Positions 1-8,466 of a stretch of DNA of 64,000 nt are shown here, piece after piece (position 1 is the stretch's first letter; each line of letters opens with the position of its first letter). The position numbers and the translations under genes were made by a program. The notes beneath the pieces are model-generated. The model had not been told where the DNA came from and ran no database searches. It saw nothing but the letters and a program-made list of their open reading frames with translations. The DNA comes from Nocardia mexicana NBRC 108244 (GTDB lineage: Bacteria; Actinomycetota; Actinomycetes; Mycobacteriales; Mycobacteriaceae), in NCBI RefSeq assembly GCF_001613165.1, contig NZ_BDBV01000074.1, forward strand, positions 1 to 64,000, given 5' to 3'.

Positions 1-112
1 TGCCCACCGCGGGCGCGGTCGGCGCCGGGGCCGGTTGTGCCGCAACGGTTCCCGCGGCGGTGCACAGCATCGCCAGGCTAGCGGTCACCGCGATCAGATT
101 TCGTCTACGCAT
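1..112 (-). CDS. Secreted protein, N-terminal fragment (runs off the left edge)
   Basis: Only the first 37 codons are in the window. The ATG at 112 begins one base after the TGA of the upstream gene (TGA-G-ATG), so the two are probably translated together. The protein opens with MRRRN, then a hydrophobic stretch rich in Leu, Ala and Val, and an Ala-Gln junction near residue 25. An Ala/Pro-rich segment follows. This is a typical Sec signal peptide with a flexible mature N terminus. The rest of the protein lies outside the window, so no family can be named. Confidence 0.6.
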   Translation of the reverse strand, partial: MRRRNLIAVTASLAMLCTAAGTVAAQPAPAPTAPAVG

Positions 113-113
113 C

Positions 114-1385
114 TCAGCCCTCCTGTCCTGCCGTGGCCGGGGCGACCTTCAGTTCGTTCGCCGCCGAGGTCAGCAGCTGCGGGATGTTCAGCAGCGGGCG
201 ATGCGATTCCATCTGCTGCTCGTACGGGACGCGCATGGCGGCTTCCAGTGCGGGCCAGTTGTTTTCGACCTGGTCCTTGTACTTGGGCAGCAGCTGGCCG
301 GTGATGTAGTCCCACCGCTGGTCCAGCACCGACCAGTTCCAGTCCGGCAGCGGCAGGGTCAGCTGCATGGGCCGGCCGTTGGACCCGGTGAAAGGCACAT
401 GCACGGGACGGAATTCGCGCGGCGGCACCACGCCGGCGACGGACGGCGAACCGACCGCACCGCTGAGGTAGGTGATGGCCTCGCCGACGGGCCCCTTGTA
501 GGCGCGCACCTCGTCCCACTGCTTGCCGATCGCCCACTGCTGTTCGCGCCGCAGCAGCGCGCCGTTGCCGTCGGCGATCCGGGCCCGGTCTCCCGAGGCG
601 ACATCGCGCCAGGCGTCCATGATGTCGTCACCGAACAGCCCTGCCCGCTGGAACTCCTCCACCGCGGGCAGCCCGCCGGTGACGTAGGCGTCGTGCATGG
701 GCATCAGGTCGGAGAAGATGTTCTTCTGCATCACCAGGATCATCCCGAGGATCCAGTGCAGGTCCTCCGGCGTGATCTGCGGACCGGCCTGGGCCAGCGC
801 CCGCAGTCCGCTCGGCAACATGGCCACCGCCTGCGGTCCCGCCGCCTGCTCCACCGCACCGAGCACGGTGTTCGCCGCGTCGGCGATGCCGGGCAGGTCG
901 TAGATGCTGCCCATCAGCTCGAAGTCGATGAGGCCGCCGCCGAAATCGGCGCCCACCTGGCCGCCCATCCCGGCCCACTGCAGTTCGCGGTGGCCCAGCT
1001 GCAGATCCTCGTAGTAGCGGTAGGACTTGATCAGGTTGTCGCGGTTGGCCTGCACGCCCGCGCGCGGGTTCCAGGACTTCAGGTCGATGCCCGCCTTGCC
1101 GGTCGCATCGACCAGCCAGTACTGGTACAGCAGCGCGGCATACCGCGTGGGCGCCACACCCTCGGCCCGCGCCTGATCCAGCAGACGGCCGAGTTCGGCA
1201 TGGTCATAGGGCAATTCGGGGTTGACGCCGCCCGGGCTCTGCGCGGCGTTCCGGTTGACCAGCGGGAGATCGAGATAGCGATCCACCTCGCTGCTCGCTG
1301 ACGCCGGCGCCGCGGCGACGAGTCCGAGTCCTACCAGTGCCGCGAGAGCCAGGCCCGCGCCGCGCATCATTGCGCCGATCCGCAT
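114..1385 (-). CDS. Secreted conserved protein of unknown function
   Basis: This encodes 423 residues. I start at the ATG at 1385 because it is followed directly by a good signal peptide: MRIGAMMRG, a Leu/Ala/Val-rich core, then an ASA|SSEV cleavage site near residue 32. A GGAAGG lies about 12 bases upstream. An upstream in-frame ATG would add 41 residues that hide the signal. The mature part is mostly helical in composition, with Trp/Tyr-rich stretches such as DWNWSVLDQRWDYITG, and it shows no enzyme motif I recognise. It is coupled to the next secreted gene (stop and start one base apart), so the pair is probably one operon of exported proteins. I cannot assign a family. Confidence 0.75.
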   Translation of the reverse strand: MRIGAMMRGAGLALAALVGLGLVAAAPASASSEVDRYLDLPLVNRNAAQSPGGVNPELPYDHAELGRLLDQARAEGVAPTRYAALLYQYWLVDATGKAGIDLKSWNPRAGVQANRDNLIKSYRYYEDLQLGHRELQWAGMGGQVGADFGGGLIDFELMGSIYDLPGIADAANTVLGAVEQAAGPQAVAMLPSGLRALAQAGPQITPEDLHWILGMILVMQKNIFSDLMPMHDAYVTGGLPAVEEFQRAGLFGDDIMDAWRDVASGDRARIADGNGALLRREQQWAIGKQWDEVRAYKGPVGEAITYLSGAVGSPSVAGVVPPREFRPVHVPFTGSNGRPMQLTLPLPDWNWSVLDQRWDYITGQLLPKYKDQVENNWPALEAAMRVPYEQQMESHRPLLNIPQLLTSAANELKVAPATAGQEG

Positions 1386-1842
1386 GGTTGTTTTCAGCCT
1401 TCCGCTTACGCTGTGGGGGTCGAAATAGTGACGACGACGGCTATTTGCCATCGAATAGCTGATATGTGCCGATATTCGGCCCATACCGTGCGGCGCGCGT
1501 GCTCGCACCGACGGTCTACGCCGACCGCTGGTCGACTCAATGGTTAACGAAAGATTACCAATGCTCGTTACAGCCGTTTACCTAAGTCATGGGATGATTT
1601 TGCGCCGCAGTTAAGTCGACGGACGGTGCAAATTGCCTGCAAGTAGCAGGTTTTGCTGATCCAGCGAAGGATCGCCGCACCCGTTCGCGCGACAGATATA
1701 GATGGTGCATATCACAGACCGATAACGTTTGATATAGGTAATTGCGGTGCGGGTCACATTCGCGCGGTCGTCGGCCGCCGGAGGCGCCACACACCGATCC
1801 CGAGCTGTCGAGCCGTCGCCCGGGCGGCTACCGTCGGATGCC
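1386..1842. other. Divergent intergenic region, no gene seen
   Basis: This separates the leftward secreted-protein genes from rightward lpqI. It is noticeably more AT-rich than its surroundings between about 1535 and 1745, as expected for two back-to-back promoters. The open frames crossing it are Arg-rich antisense or off-frame readings without ribosome-binding sites. I see no clear palindromic operator. Confidence 0.5.
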
Positions 1843-2997
1843 ATGCGCACCGTTCCCGGGATCGTTCTCGCGGTACTCGCGGTCACCGTGACCGCCTGCT
1901 CCGGCGGCAACCGAACCGCCGACACCTCCAGCGCCACCGCGGCGCCACCGAACTCGACCACGGCGGCGACCACCAGCGCGCAACCCGACTGCACCGCAGG
2001 GTTTCTCGCCCAGTACACCACCCGCCAGAAGCTCGCCCAACTGCTGACCGTCGGCGTCAACGGCCTCGCGGACGCCGAGAGCCTGGTGCGGTCGGAGCAG
2101 ATCGGCGGGATCTTCCTCGGCAGCTGGACCGATCAGTCGCTGCTGGCCGACAAGCAGATCGACCGGGTCAAGGCGGCCGCACGCACCCCGCTGATGGTGA
2201 CCATCGACGAGGAGGGCGGCCGGGTGTCGCGGCTGAGCAACCTCATCGGCGCCGCGCCGTCCGCCCGGGTCAGCGCCCAGACCGTCTCCGCGGAGGACTA
2301 CTACCGCGAGAGCGTGGCGCGCGGGCGGGCCATGAAGGACCTCGGCATCACCGTGGACTTCGCACCGGACGTCGACGTCTCGAGCCAGCCCGACGACAGC
2401 GTGATCGGCGACCGGTCCTATTCCGACGATCCCGAGGTCGTCACCCGGTACGGCGACGCCTACATCCGCGCGATGCACGACGCCGGGCTGGGCGCGGTGA
2501 TGAAACACTTCCCGGGCCACGGCTCGGGCTCGGGCGATTCCCACACCGGCGCGGTCCGCACGCCGCCGCTGGATCAGCTTCAGCAGGTCGATCTCGTGCC
2601 GTACCGCGCCCTGATCGGCTCGGGCGCGGGCGTGATGGTGGGCCACCTCGACGTGCCCGGCCTGACCGATCCCGGCGTGCCGGCCAGCATCAGCCCGCAG
2701 GTGATGTCGCTGCTGCGGCAGGGCAGCGGCTACGGGGCCGCGCCGTTCGACGGGCCGATCTTCACCGACGACCTGAGCGGCATGGCCGCGATCACCAGCC
2801 GGATGGGGATCGCCGACGCGGTCGCCGCGGCGCTGGAGGCCGGCGTCGACAATGCGCTGTGGATCAACTCCGACGCGGTCACCCAGGTGCTGGACCGGCT
2901 CGAGCAAGAGGTGCGCGAAGGGCGGCTGCCGCTGAAGCAGGTCGACGACTCGGTGCTACGGATGGCGCGCTACAAGGGCATCCCGATGCACTGCTGA
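1843..2997 (+). CDS. lpqI: LpqI-like lipoprotein, glycoside hydrolase family 3 (beta-N-acetylglucosaminidase type)
   Basis: The 384-residue protein starts at the ATG at 1843, which gives a short lipoprotein signal ending in the lipobox VTAC (lipidated Cys19). An earlier in-frame ATG at 1747 would bury this signal. A Thr/Ser-rich tether (about 20-50) precedes a single GH3 barrel. The family motif KHFPGHG lies at 221-227, followed by DSH at 232-234, which carries the catalytic His of NagZ-type enzymes. FTDDLSGM at 307-314 contains the aspartate nucleophile. Such enzymes remove N-acetylglucosamine from peptidoglycan fragments, so a role in cell-wall turnover or recycling outside the membrane is likely. 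In M. tuberculosis lpqI also precedes a TetR gene, as it does here. Confidence 0.9.
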   Translation: MRTVPGIVLAVLAVTVTACSGGNRTADTSSATAAPPNSTTAATTSAQPDCTAGFLAQYTTRQKLAQLLTVGVNGLADAESLVRSEQIGGIFLGSWTDQSLLADKQIDRVKAAARTPLMVTIDEEGGRVSRLSNLIGAAPSARVSAQTVSAEDYYRESVARGRAMKDLGITVDFAPDVDVSSQPDDSVIGDRSYSDDPEVVTRYGDAYIRAMHDAGLGAVMKHFPGHGSGSGDSHTGAVRTPPLDQLQQVDLVPYRALIGSGAGVMVGHLDVPGLTDPGVPASISPQVMSLLRQGSGYGAAPFDGPIFTDDLSGMAAITSRMGIADAVAAALEAGVDNALWINSDAVTQVLDRLEQEVREGRLPLKQVDDSVLRMARYKGIPMHC

Positions 2998-3059
2998 GGC
3001 GCCGTACGCGGGCAATCCCCCGCAGTGGGGAGCGAATCGCGGGCAAGTGCCTTCCCTCG

Positions 3060-3079
3060 AACTTACCTTGGAGTAAGAT
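3060..3079. promoter_or_regulatory. Palindromic operator upstream of the TetR gene (copy 1)
   Basis: This imperfect inverted repeat has arms AACTTACC and AGTAAGAT around TTGG, and ends 29 bases before the TetR start codon. The same design (CG-AACTTAC ... AGTAAG) recurs between fabG4 and fadA2 at 8467-8486. The arm length and spacing suit a TetR dimer. Autoregulation by the adjacent TetR is inferred. Confidence 0.6.
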
Positions 3080-3108
3080 AAGAGTTTCACCATGGTCTAG
3101 GAGAGCGG

Positions 3109-3708
3109 ATGGCAGGCGGAACGAAACGGCTTCCTCGGGCGGTTCGTGAACAGCAGATGCTGGACGCCGCCGTGGAGGTGTTCTCGCGCAAGGGATACCA
3201 CGACACCTCGATGGATGCCATCGCCGCGGAGGCAAAGATCTCCAAGCCGATGCTCTATCTGTACTACGGCTCCAAGGACGAGCTGTTTCGCGCCAGCATC
3301 CAGCGTGAGGCCGCGCGCTTCATAGAATCCGTTGCGGTGGCGGGCAACCCGAAACTGACGCCGCACGAGCAGTTGCGCGCGGGCCTCGAGGCGTTCCTGT
3401 CGTACGTGGACAACAACCGGCTGTCCTGGCAGGTGCTCTACCGGCAGGCATTGGGCCAGCAACCGTTCGCGTCCGAGATCGCCAACAGCCGCGAGCGGGT
3501 CATAGAGCTGACCGCGAAACTCCTCGAGTCCAGCGCGAAGTACGCCGAGCCCGGAACGAATTTCGACATCGTGTCGGTCGCGGTCATCGGCGCCGGGGAG
3601 GCCATCGCCGACCGGATCGCCGACGGCGAGGTGGAGGTCGCCGAGGCCGTGGATCTACTCGACAACCTGGCCTGGCGCGGCCTGGCGGGCAAGAAGAAGG
3701 CGGAGTAG
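3109..3708 (+). CDS. TetR-family transcriptional regulator (Rv0238-like)
   Basis: This is a 199-residue protein of normal TetR length. Residues 12-60 form the DNA-binding helix-turn-helix: AVEVFSRKGYHDTSMDAIAAEA, then ISKPMLYLYYGSKDELF, the classic recognition-helix pattern. The C-terminal two thirds is an all-helical ligand-binding domain of unknown specificity. The start is supported by a GGAGAG eight bases upstream. A palindrome at 3060-3079 just before the gene matches one in the fabG4-fadA2 intergenic region, so this regulator probably represses both itself and the acyl-chain module and responds to an acyl-CoA-like ligand. That target set is my inference. Confidence 0.9.
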   Translation: MAGGTKRLPRAVREQQMLDAAVEVFSRKGYHDTSMDAIAAEAKISKPMLYLYYGSKDELFRASIQREAARFIESVAVAGNPKLTPHEQLRAGLEAFLSYVDNNRLSWQVLYRQALGQQPFASEIANSRERVIELTAKLLESSAKYAEPGTNFDIVSVAVIGAGEAIADRIADGEVEVAEAVDLLDNLAWRGLAGKKKAE

Positions 3709-3829
3709 CTTTCTCTCCCACTCGGTCGCGGGGCATCGTCGAGATCGGTGTTTGGGGCAGCGCGGTTCACCAGGTTCGGCGTAGGGCTTGCGAGTCCGGA
3801 AGGACGCCGCAAGCCCTGCGGAACGCAGG

Positions 3830-5254
3830 TCAGGAAGCCTGCGCGTCCTCGTCCTCGAACCAGTAGGTGAGGTTGTAGACCGACAGCGGGCCGGTGGGGC
3901 CGTCGAGCGTGACGTCGAATTCGCCCTCGCCACGCAGCCCGGCCAGTTCCCCGGTGCCCGAGCCCTCCACCACCGTCCACCGGCCGTGCGTCATGTTGTA
4001 GCGGTCGTGGTAGGCGGCGTCGGTGATGACGAACGACCCCTGCCGCCCGTCCACCGTGCCGACGATCCGCTCGACCCCGGTGATCGTCGTGGTCCCGTCC
4101 TTGCGGACGACGCTGACATGTGAGGCGGTACCGGTCCCGGTGACACCCCCGGAGAACTTTTCGGTCATGCCGTACCGCACCAGCGACACCCCGGACTCGT
4201 CGGCGGCGGCGACCTCGGTCTGCTGGAAGGACTCGGGCAGTACGAGATTGAATCCGCTGACCCTTGCCCGCACGGCGTAGCCGCGAGGCGCCGCACCGGC
4301 CGGTCGGATGGCCGATGCGGTGTGCCCCGGCGGCTGGGTGAAGCCGAGCGACTCCCGCTGCGGCGCGACGCCTGTCTGTTGATCGGACATGATCACTCCT
4401 GTTTCTTGTTGTGTTGCAGGGACTTCGGAATTCCGGCGAGAGGTTGCGAGGGAGCGGATCAGCTCGGCGGTCGCGACCGGCTCGCTGACGTGCGGCAGGT
4501 GTCCGCCGGGAAGTTCGCGCAGGGTGTTACCGGCGTGGTCGGCAACCCACTGCGCGGTCGTGCGCAGCAAGCCGTCGGCGGAATCGGAAGCGGCGGCGGC
4601 GAATACCGGAACCCGGGTGCCTCGCAGCCGTTCGGCCAGGATGGCGGCGTCGGGCATCGACGCCAGGAATCCGGGCAGTTCGACGGTGAAGAAGACCTCC
4701 GCATTGCCGAACATCCGCTGTCGCCGCTTCGGGGACAGCCGGTCGAAGGCGGCGCCCAGCTCCTGGCGCGCATGCGCCTCCAGCGCGCCCGACAGACCGC
4801 CCTGCCGGATCGCCGCAGCGGTGTCGTCGGACAGCTGCCGAATCACCCGCTCCGGACCGTCCAGAGCCGAGAACAGCGGCGGCTCGTGCACGATCAGCGT
4901 CCGCACCAGATCCGGTCGCCGACACAGCAGATCCAGGGCGATCACCGCGCCGACGCTGGACGCCCACACCGTCGCGGGCGCCACGCCGAGGGTGTCGATC
5001 AGCGCGGCGAGATCGGCGGATTGCTGGGGAATATCGGTACCGCGGTGGCGAGGCGCCGGGCTCCGGGAGTTTCCCCGGCGGTCGTAGGTGACGACGGTGA
5101 ATTCGTCTGCGAGCAGATCGGCGACCTCGTCGTAGAAGCCGCCGTCGACCGTTCCGCCGTGCACCAGCACGAGCGCGGGCCCGGTACCGCGTCGTTCGTG
5201 GTACAGCCGCAGGTCACCCACATCGATCAGGCCCGTGGTGTCGGTTGCGTTCAT
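3830..5254 (-). CDS. Alpha/beta-hydrolase fused to a C-terminal DUF3224 domain
   Basis: One uninterrupted 474-residue frame carries two domains. Residues 1 to about 270 are an alpha/beta-hydrolase: LVHGGTVDGG oxyanion region, YDRRGNSRS, nucleophile elbow WASSVGAV (Ala replaces the first Gly of G-x-S-x-G), and late His in GGHLPHVSEP. From Met289 the protein is a DUF3224 beta-barrel (FSGGVTGTG, ITGVERIVGTVDGRQGSFV, GSGTGELAGLRGEG). Met289 (ATG at 4390) is preceded by AGGAG with ideal spacing, so the second domain was probably once a separate gene and may still be made alone (186 residues). The start ATG at 5254 has AAGGGA upstream. A divergent TetR gene lies 156 bases away and probably controls it. 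The substrate is unknown. Confidence 0.8.
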   Translation of the reverse strand: MNATDTTGLIDVGDLRLYHERRGTGPALVLVHGGTVDGGFYDEVADLLADEFTVVTYDRRGNSRSPAPRHRGTDIPQQSADLAALIDTLGVAPATVWASSVGAVIALDLLCRRPDLVRTLIVHEPPLFSALDGPERVIRQLSDDTAAAIRQGGLSGALEAHARQELGAAFDRLSPKRRQRMFGNAEVFFTVELPGFLASMPDAAILAERLRGTRVPVFAAAASDSADGLLRTTAQWVADHAGNTLRELPGGHLPHVSEPVATAELIRSLATSRRNSEVPATQQETGVIMSDQQTGVAPQRESLGFTQPPGHTASAIRPAGAAPRGYAVRARVSGFNLVLPESFQQTEVAAADESGVSLVRYGMTEKFSGGVTGTGTASHVSVVRKDGTTTITGVERIVGTVDGRQGSFVITDAAYHDRYNMTHGRWTVVEGSGTGELAGLRGEGEFDVTLDGPTGPLSVYNLTYWFEDEDAQAS

Positions 5255-5331
5255 CGGCGCGTATCCCTTCGCGAGCGAATTTCTAAGTGTTCCGTATGAG
5301 CGTTTGCCTAATTCAGTAAAATGCGCCTGAG

Positions 5332-5343
5332 TGACAGATGTCA
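5332..5343. promoter_or_regulatory. Candidate TetR operator between the hydrolase and its divergent TetR gene
   Basis: The sequence is TGACA-GA-TGTCA, a perfect short palindrome in the 156-base divergent promoter region. Its position suits a site through which the TetR protein would control both directions. It rests on symmetry alone. Confidence 0.35.
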
Positions 5344-5410
5344 AGAGTGGGCGCGATATGGCAAGCTGATCCCGGTGCCGAACGACGGCCGGGGAGTTGG
5401 GAGTTGGTCG

Positions 5411-5986
5411 ATGACGTTGCGCGAACAGAAGAAGGCGGTGACCCGCTCGACCATCGAGGCCACGGGCCTGCGGCTGTTCCTCGAGCGCGGCTTCGACGAG
5501 GTCCGGGTCGAGGACATCTGCCAGGAGGTGCTCGTGCACCGCCGCACGTTCTTCCGGTACTTCGCCTCGAAGGAGGACGTGGTGCTGTCGCCGTTCCGGC
5601 GCGACCTCGTCGAGGCGGCCGATTTCCTGCCGGGCCGACCCGCCGCGGAATCGCTCTCGGAATCGCTGCGCGCCCTGTGCGACGTGATCGCGGCCCGCTT
5701 CGACAACGACAACGACGACGACCGGCAGACGAATCTCGCCCGGCTGCGGCTCATCGCCGAGGTCGAGTCGCTGGCCTCCGCGTATCTCAAGGTCCTGGCC
5801 GACTTCGAACACCTGCTCGGCGGGTTCCTTGCCGACCGATCCGACACCGACGCACGGCTCGCCGCCGCTGCGGCCGTCACCGGCTTCCGCGTCGCCCTGG
5901 AGACCTGGCGAGACACCGCGGCCGCTCGGCCCTTACGGCCGATGATCCGGCGGAATCTCGATCTCCTCACCGCCGGGATGGTCTAG
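5411..5986 (+). CDS. TetR-family regulator, divergent from the hydrolase-DUF3224 gene
   Basis: The 191-residue protein begins MTLREQKKAVTRSTI. Its helix-turn-helix lies at about residues 10-55: AIRLFLERGFDEVRVEDI-like spacing, then VLVHRRTFFRYFASKEDVV, where the FFRYF pattern is typical of TetR recognition helices. The C-terminal half is helical and Ala/Leu/Arg-rich. I chose the ATG at 5411, which has a GGGAG within reach. An ATG at 5321 in the same frame would add 30 unconserved-looking residues across the putative operator. The back-to-back arrangement is the usual one for a local repressor of an alpha/beta-hydrolase gene. Confidence 0.85.
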   Translation: MTLREQKKAVTRSTIEATGLRLFLERGFDEVRVEDICQEVLVHRRTFFRYFASKEDVVLSPFRRDLVEAADFLPGRPAAESLSESLRALCDVIAARFDNDNDDDRQTNLARLRLIAEVESLASAYLKVLADFEHLLGGFLADRSDTDARLAAAAAVTGFRVALETWRDTAAARPLRPMIRRNLDLLTAGMV

Positions 5987-6000
5987 GCACAACCCACCGC

Positions 6001-6099
6001 AACGAGGAAGAGCCGCACGCCTTTTCGGCTTCGTCGCGTATCGAATCCCCCATGCGACTCGATATGCGGCGACCTAAAAGACGTGCGGCTCTTCTCGTT
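6001..6099. terminator. Long stem-loop between convergent genes
   Basis: Arms at 6001-6019 and 6082-6099 are complementary over 18 pairs with one bulged base, ending in GAGCCGCACG / CGTGCGGCTC. They enclose a 62-base loop. It lies between the TetR gene and htdX, which converge, so a bidirectional transcription stop is the simplest reading. The loop is long for a normal terminator. Confidence 0.6.
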
Positions 6100-6127
6100 C
6101 GGTCCCCCGACGGGACCGAAGTTCAGC

Positions 6128-6988
6128 TCAGCGCAGGGTGGCGGTCAGGTGCGGGTAGCCCTTCTTCGGGTTCTTCAGCGACAGGTCCCAGCCGCCCTCG
6201 GCCTGGTCGGCGTACACGTTGACCGTGGACGGCAGCAGGATCGGCTTGCCGAACTTCACCGAGTAGGTGGTCTGCGCCGGGACGCGGCCCTCGATGACGC
6301 CGAGAATCGCCGCGGCCGACCACATTCCGTGCGCGATCGAGCGCGGGAACCCGAAGGCCTTGGCGCTCAACGCCGACATGTGGATCGGATTGCGGTCGCC
6401 GGACGCCGCCGCGTAGCGGTGGATCATCGCCTGGTCCACGCGCAGCGTGCGCAGCGGCGGCGGGGGCACCTCGTCCGGCTTGGGCTCCGGCTTCGGCCCG
6501 CCCGACAGCGACGTGCGCTGCTGGTGCAGGAACGTGGTGACCTGCCGCCACACCTGTTCACGGCCGACGCTGATCTCGCTCACCGCGTCGACCAGCAGGC
6601 CCTTCGGATGCTCGCGCAGGTTCTCCACGTGCGTGTGGATGTCCAGCGGCTCGCTCACCGAGATCTCACGGGTGCGCTCGATCAGGTTCTCCGCGTGCAC
6701 CGCACCCACCGCCACGAACGGGAAGTCGCGCGCGACGACCAGTTGCATGGCGAGCGGGAAGGTGAGTACGAACGGATAGGTCAGCGGCAGCGAATCGCCG
6801 AATCGCAGCCCGGTCGCGTGGCAGTACGCGGCGAGGTGGTCCGGGTCGACCTCGAGACCGCTCATCTCTATGGAGCGGTCGGGGATCTGCGACTTGCGCG
6901 CCGAGAGCAGCGGGACGGCCCCGAGGGCGGCCTTCAGGTAGAGGCTGCCCGTCTTGGGGGGCTCGTGCAACGAAATGGTCTGGGTCAT
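6128..6988 (-). CDS. htdX: MaoC-like (R)-specific enoyl-/hydroxyacyl-thioester dehydratase
   Basis: This is a 286-residue double hot-dog protein. The C-terminal half has the hydratase-2 signature: IHRYAAASGDRNPIHMSALSAKAFGFPRSIAHGMWSAA, in which the Asp and His of the D-x-N-P-I-H motif are catalytic. The N-terminal half is the degenerate hot-dog partner. Such proteins interconvert trans-2-enoyl and (3R)-hydroxyacyl thioesters in fatty-acyl chain extension. The ATG at 6988 has GGAG upstream and lies 10 bases after the fabG4 stop, so both are in one transcript. M. tuberculosis has the same pair (Rv0241c-Rv0242c). Whether it prefers ACP or CoA substrates cannot be read from sequence. Confidence 0.88.
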   Translation of the reverse strand: MTQTISLHEPPKTGSLYLKAALGAVPLLSARKSQIPDRSIEMSGLEVDPDHLAAYCHATGLRFGDSLPLTYPFVLTFPLAMQLVVARDFPFVAVGAVHAENLIERTREISVSEPLDIHTHVENLREHPKGLLVDAVSEISVGREQVWRQVTTFLHQQRTSLSGGPKPEPKPDEVPPPPLRTLRVDQAMIHRYAAASGDRNPIHMSALSAKAFGFPRSIAHGMWSAAAILGVIEGRVPAQTTYSVKFGKPILLPSTVNVYADQAEGGWDLSLKNPKKGYPHLTATLR

Positions 6989-6998
6989 GATGCTCCGA

Positions 6999-8360
6999 TC
7001 AGGCGCCGATGAGGCTCTGGCCGCAGACACGGACGACATTGCCGGTCACCGCGTTCGACGCCGGGCTGGCGAAGTAGGCGATGGTCTCGGCGACGTCGAC
7101 GGTCTGGCCGCCCTGCGACAGCGAGCTCATCAGCCGGCCCGCCTCGCGGGTGCCCAGCGGGATGGCGGCGGTCATGGCGGTCTCGATGAAACCGGGGGCG
7201 ACGGCGTTGATGGTGACGCCCTTCTCGCCCAGCTTCGGGGCCTCGGCGTCGACCATGCCGATGACACCGGCCTTGGAGGCGCCGTAGTTGGTCTGGCCGC
7301 GGTTGCCCGCGATACCGGCGATGGAGGACACGTCGATCACGCGTCCGCCCTGCTTCAGCGCACCCTTGGACACCAGCGACTCGGTAATCCGGTGCGGCGC
7401 GGCGAGATTCACGTTCAGCACCGAGTTCCAGCGGCCCTCGTCCATGTTGGCGAGCAGCTTGTCGCGGGTGATGCCGGCGTTGTGCACGATGATGTCGATG
7501 CCGCCGAAGCGCTCGGTGGCGAACTCGGCGATCTTGTCGGCGGCGTCGGCCGCGGTGACATCCACGGCGAGCGCGGTGCCGCCGACCTTGTTCGCGGTCT
7601 CCGACAGCGCCTCACCGGCGGCCGGGATATCGGCGACGATCACCTTGGCGCCGTCGCGCGCGAACACCTCGGCGATGGTGGCGCCGATGCCGCGCGCCGC
7701 GCCGGTGACCACGGCGACCTTGCCCTCGAGCGGCTTGTCCCAGTTGATGCCCGCGACGGCGTTGTCGTCCTTGCCGACCCGGAACACCTGGCCGTCGACG
7801 AACGCCGACTTGCCGGACAGCAGGAACCGCAGCGTGGACTCCAGGCCGGTGGCCGCGGCGGCCGCCTCCGGGTGCAGGTAGACCAGGTTGGCGGTGGCGC
7901 CGCGCAGCAGCTCCTTGCCGACGCTGCGGGTGAAGCCCTCCAGCGCGCGCTGCGCGATCTGCTGCTCGACGCCCGAGGCCAGCTCCGGCGTGGTGCCGAC
8001 GACCAGCACCCGGCCCGACGGCGCGATCGAGCGCATGGCCGGCTGGAAGAACTCGAACAGCTGCTCGAGCTCCTCGATGGAACCGAGGCCGGTGGCGTCG
8101 AACACCAGCGCGCCGAACTTCACGCCCGGCGTGGGGGAATCCACGAAGGTGTAGTCCGACAGCAGGTTCCGGGTGGCGTCGGCGACGCGGCCCTTGCCGC
8201 CCACCAGCACCGGGCCGGGCAGCGCGGGCTCACCCGGGGTGTAGCGACGCAGGTTCTCGGGCTTCGGCAGTCCCAGCTTGCTCGCCAGGAACGCACCGGG
8301 GGCCGAGTGAATGAACGATCCGTAGAGGTTGGGAGCGCCCTTACTCTTGCTGGCTGCCAC
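6999..8360 (-). CDS. fabG4: FabG4-type high-molecular-weight 3-oxoacyl reductase
   Basis: The 453-residue length matches the two-domain FabG4 class rather than the usual 250-residue FabG. The first half is a flavodoxin-like Rossmann domain. The second is a full short-chain dehydrogenase: cofactor loop TGAARGIGA, NNAG-equivalent HNAGITRD, and catalytic Ser346, Tyr359 and Lys363 in the SSIAG...YGASK region. It reduces 3-oxoacyl thioesters to (3R)-hydroxyacyl forms. The start is the GTG at 8360 (Val-Ala-Ala-Ser-Lys), preceded by AGGTAGG, because the longer upstream frame is Arg-rich and lies in the divergent promoter. It is transcribed with htdX and diverges from fadA2. Confidence 0.92.
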   Translation of the reverse strand: MAASKSKGAPNLYGSFIHSAPGAFLASKLGLPKPENLRRYTPGEPALPGPVLVGGKGRVADATRNLLSDYTFVDSPTPGVKFGALVFDATGLGSIEELEQLFEFFQPAMRSIAPSGRVLVVGTTPELASGVEQQIAQRALEGFTRSVGKELLRGATANLVYLHPEAAAAATGLESTLRFLLSGKSAFVDGQVFRVGKDDNAVAGINWDKPLEGKVAVVTGAARGIGATIAEVFARDGAKVIVADIPAAGEALSETANKVGGTALAVDVTAADAADKIAEFATERFGGIDIIVHNAGITRDKLLANMDEGRWNSVLNVNLAAPHRITESLVSKGALKQGGRVIDVSSIAGIAGNRGQTNYGASKAGVIGMVDAEAPKLGEKGVTINAVAPGFIETAMTAAIPLGTREAGRLMSSLSQGGQTVDVAETIAYFASPASNAVTGNVVRVCGQSLIGA

Positions 8361-8466
8361 TGTTCCTACCTTTTCTCGTGTCGAATGTGGACGTCTGCAT
8401 CGACCATCGCATGCCTGCCGCCCCGAGCGTTGTTGCGCACATCTACGGGGTACGGTGTCGACAACG

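Noticed and set aside
60..1301. 413-codon open frame on the plus strand
   Set aside because: It is antisense to the secreted-protein gene, is rich in Arg, His and Gln as GC-rich shadows are, and has no ribosome-binding site or domain.
5255..5812. Longer N terminus for the hydrolase-DUF3224 protein
   Set aside because: The extension is antisense to the TetR gene and the hydrolase fold begins cleanly at 5254.
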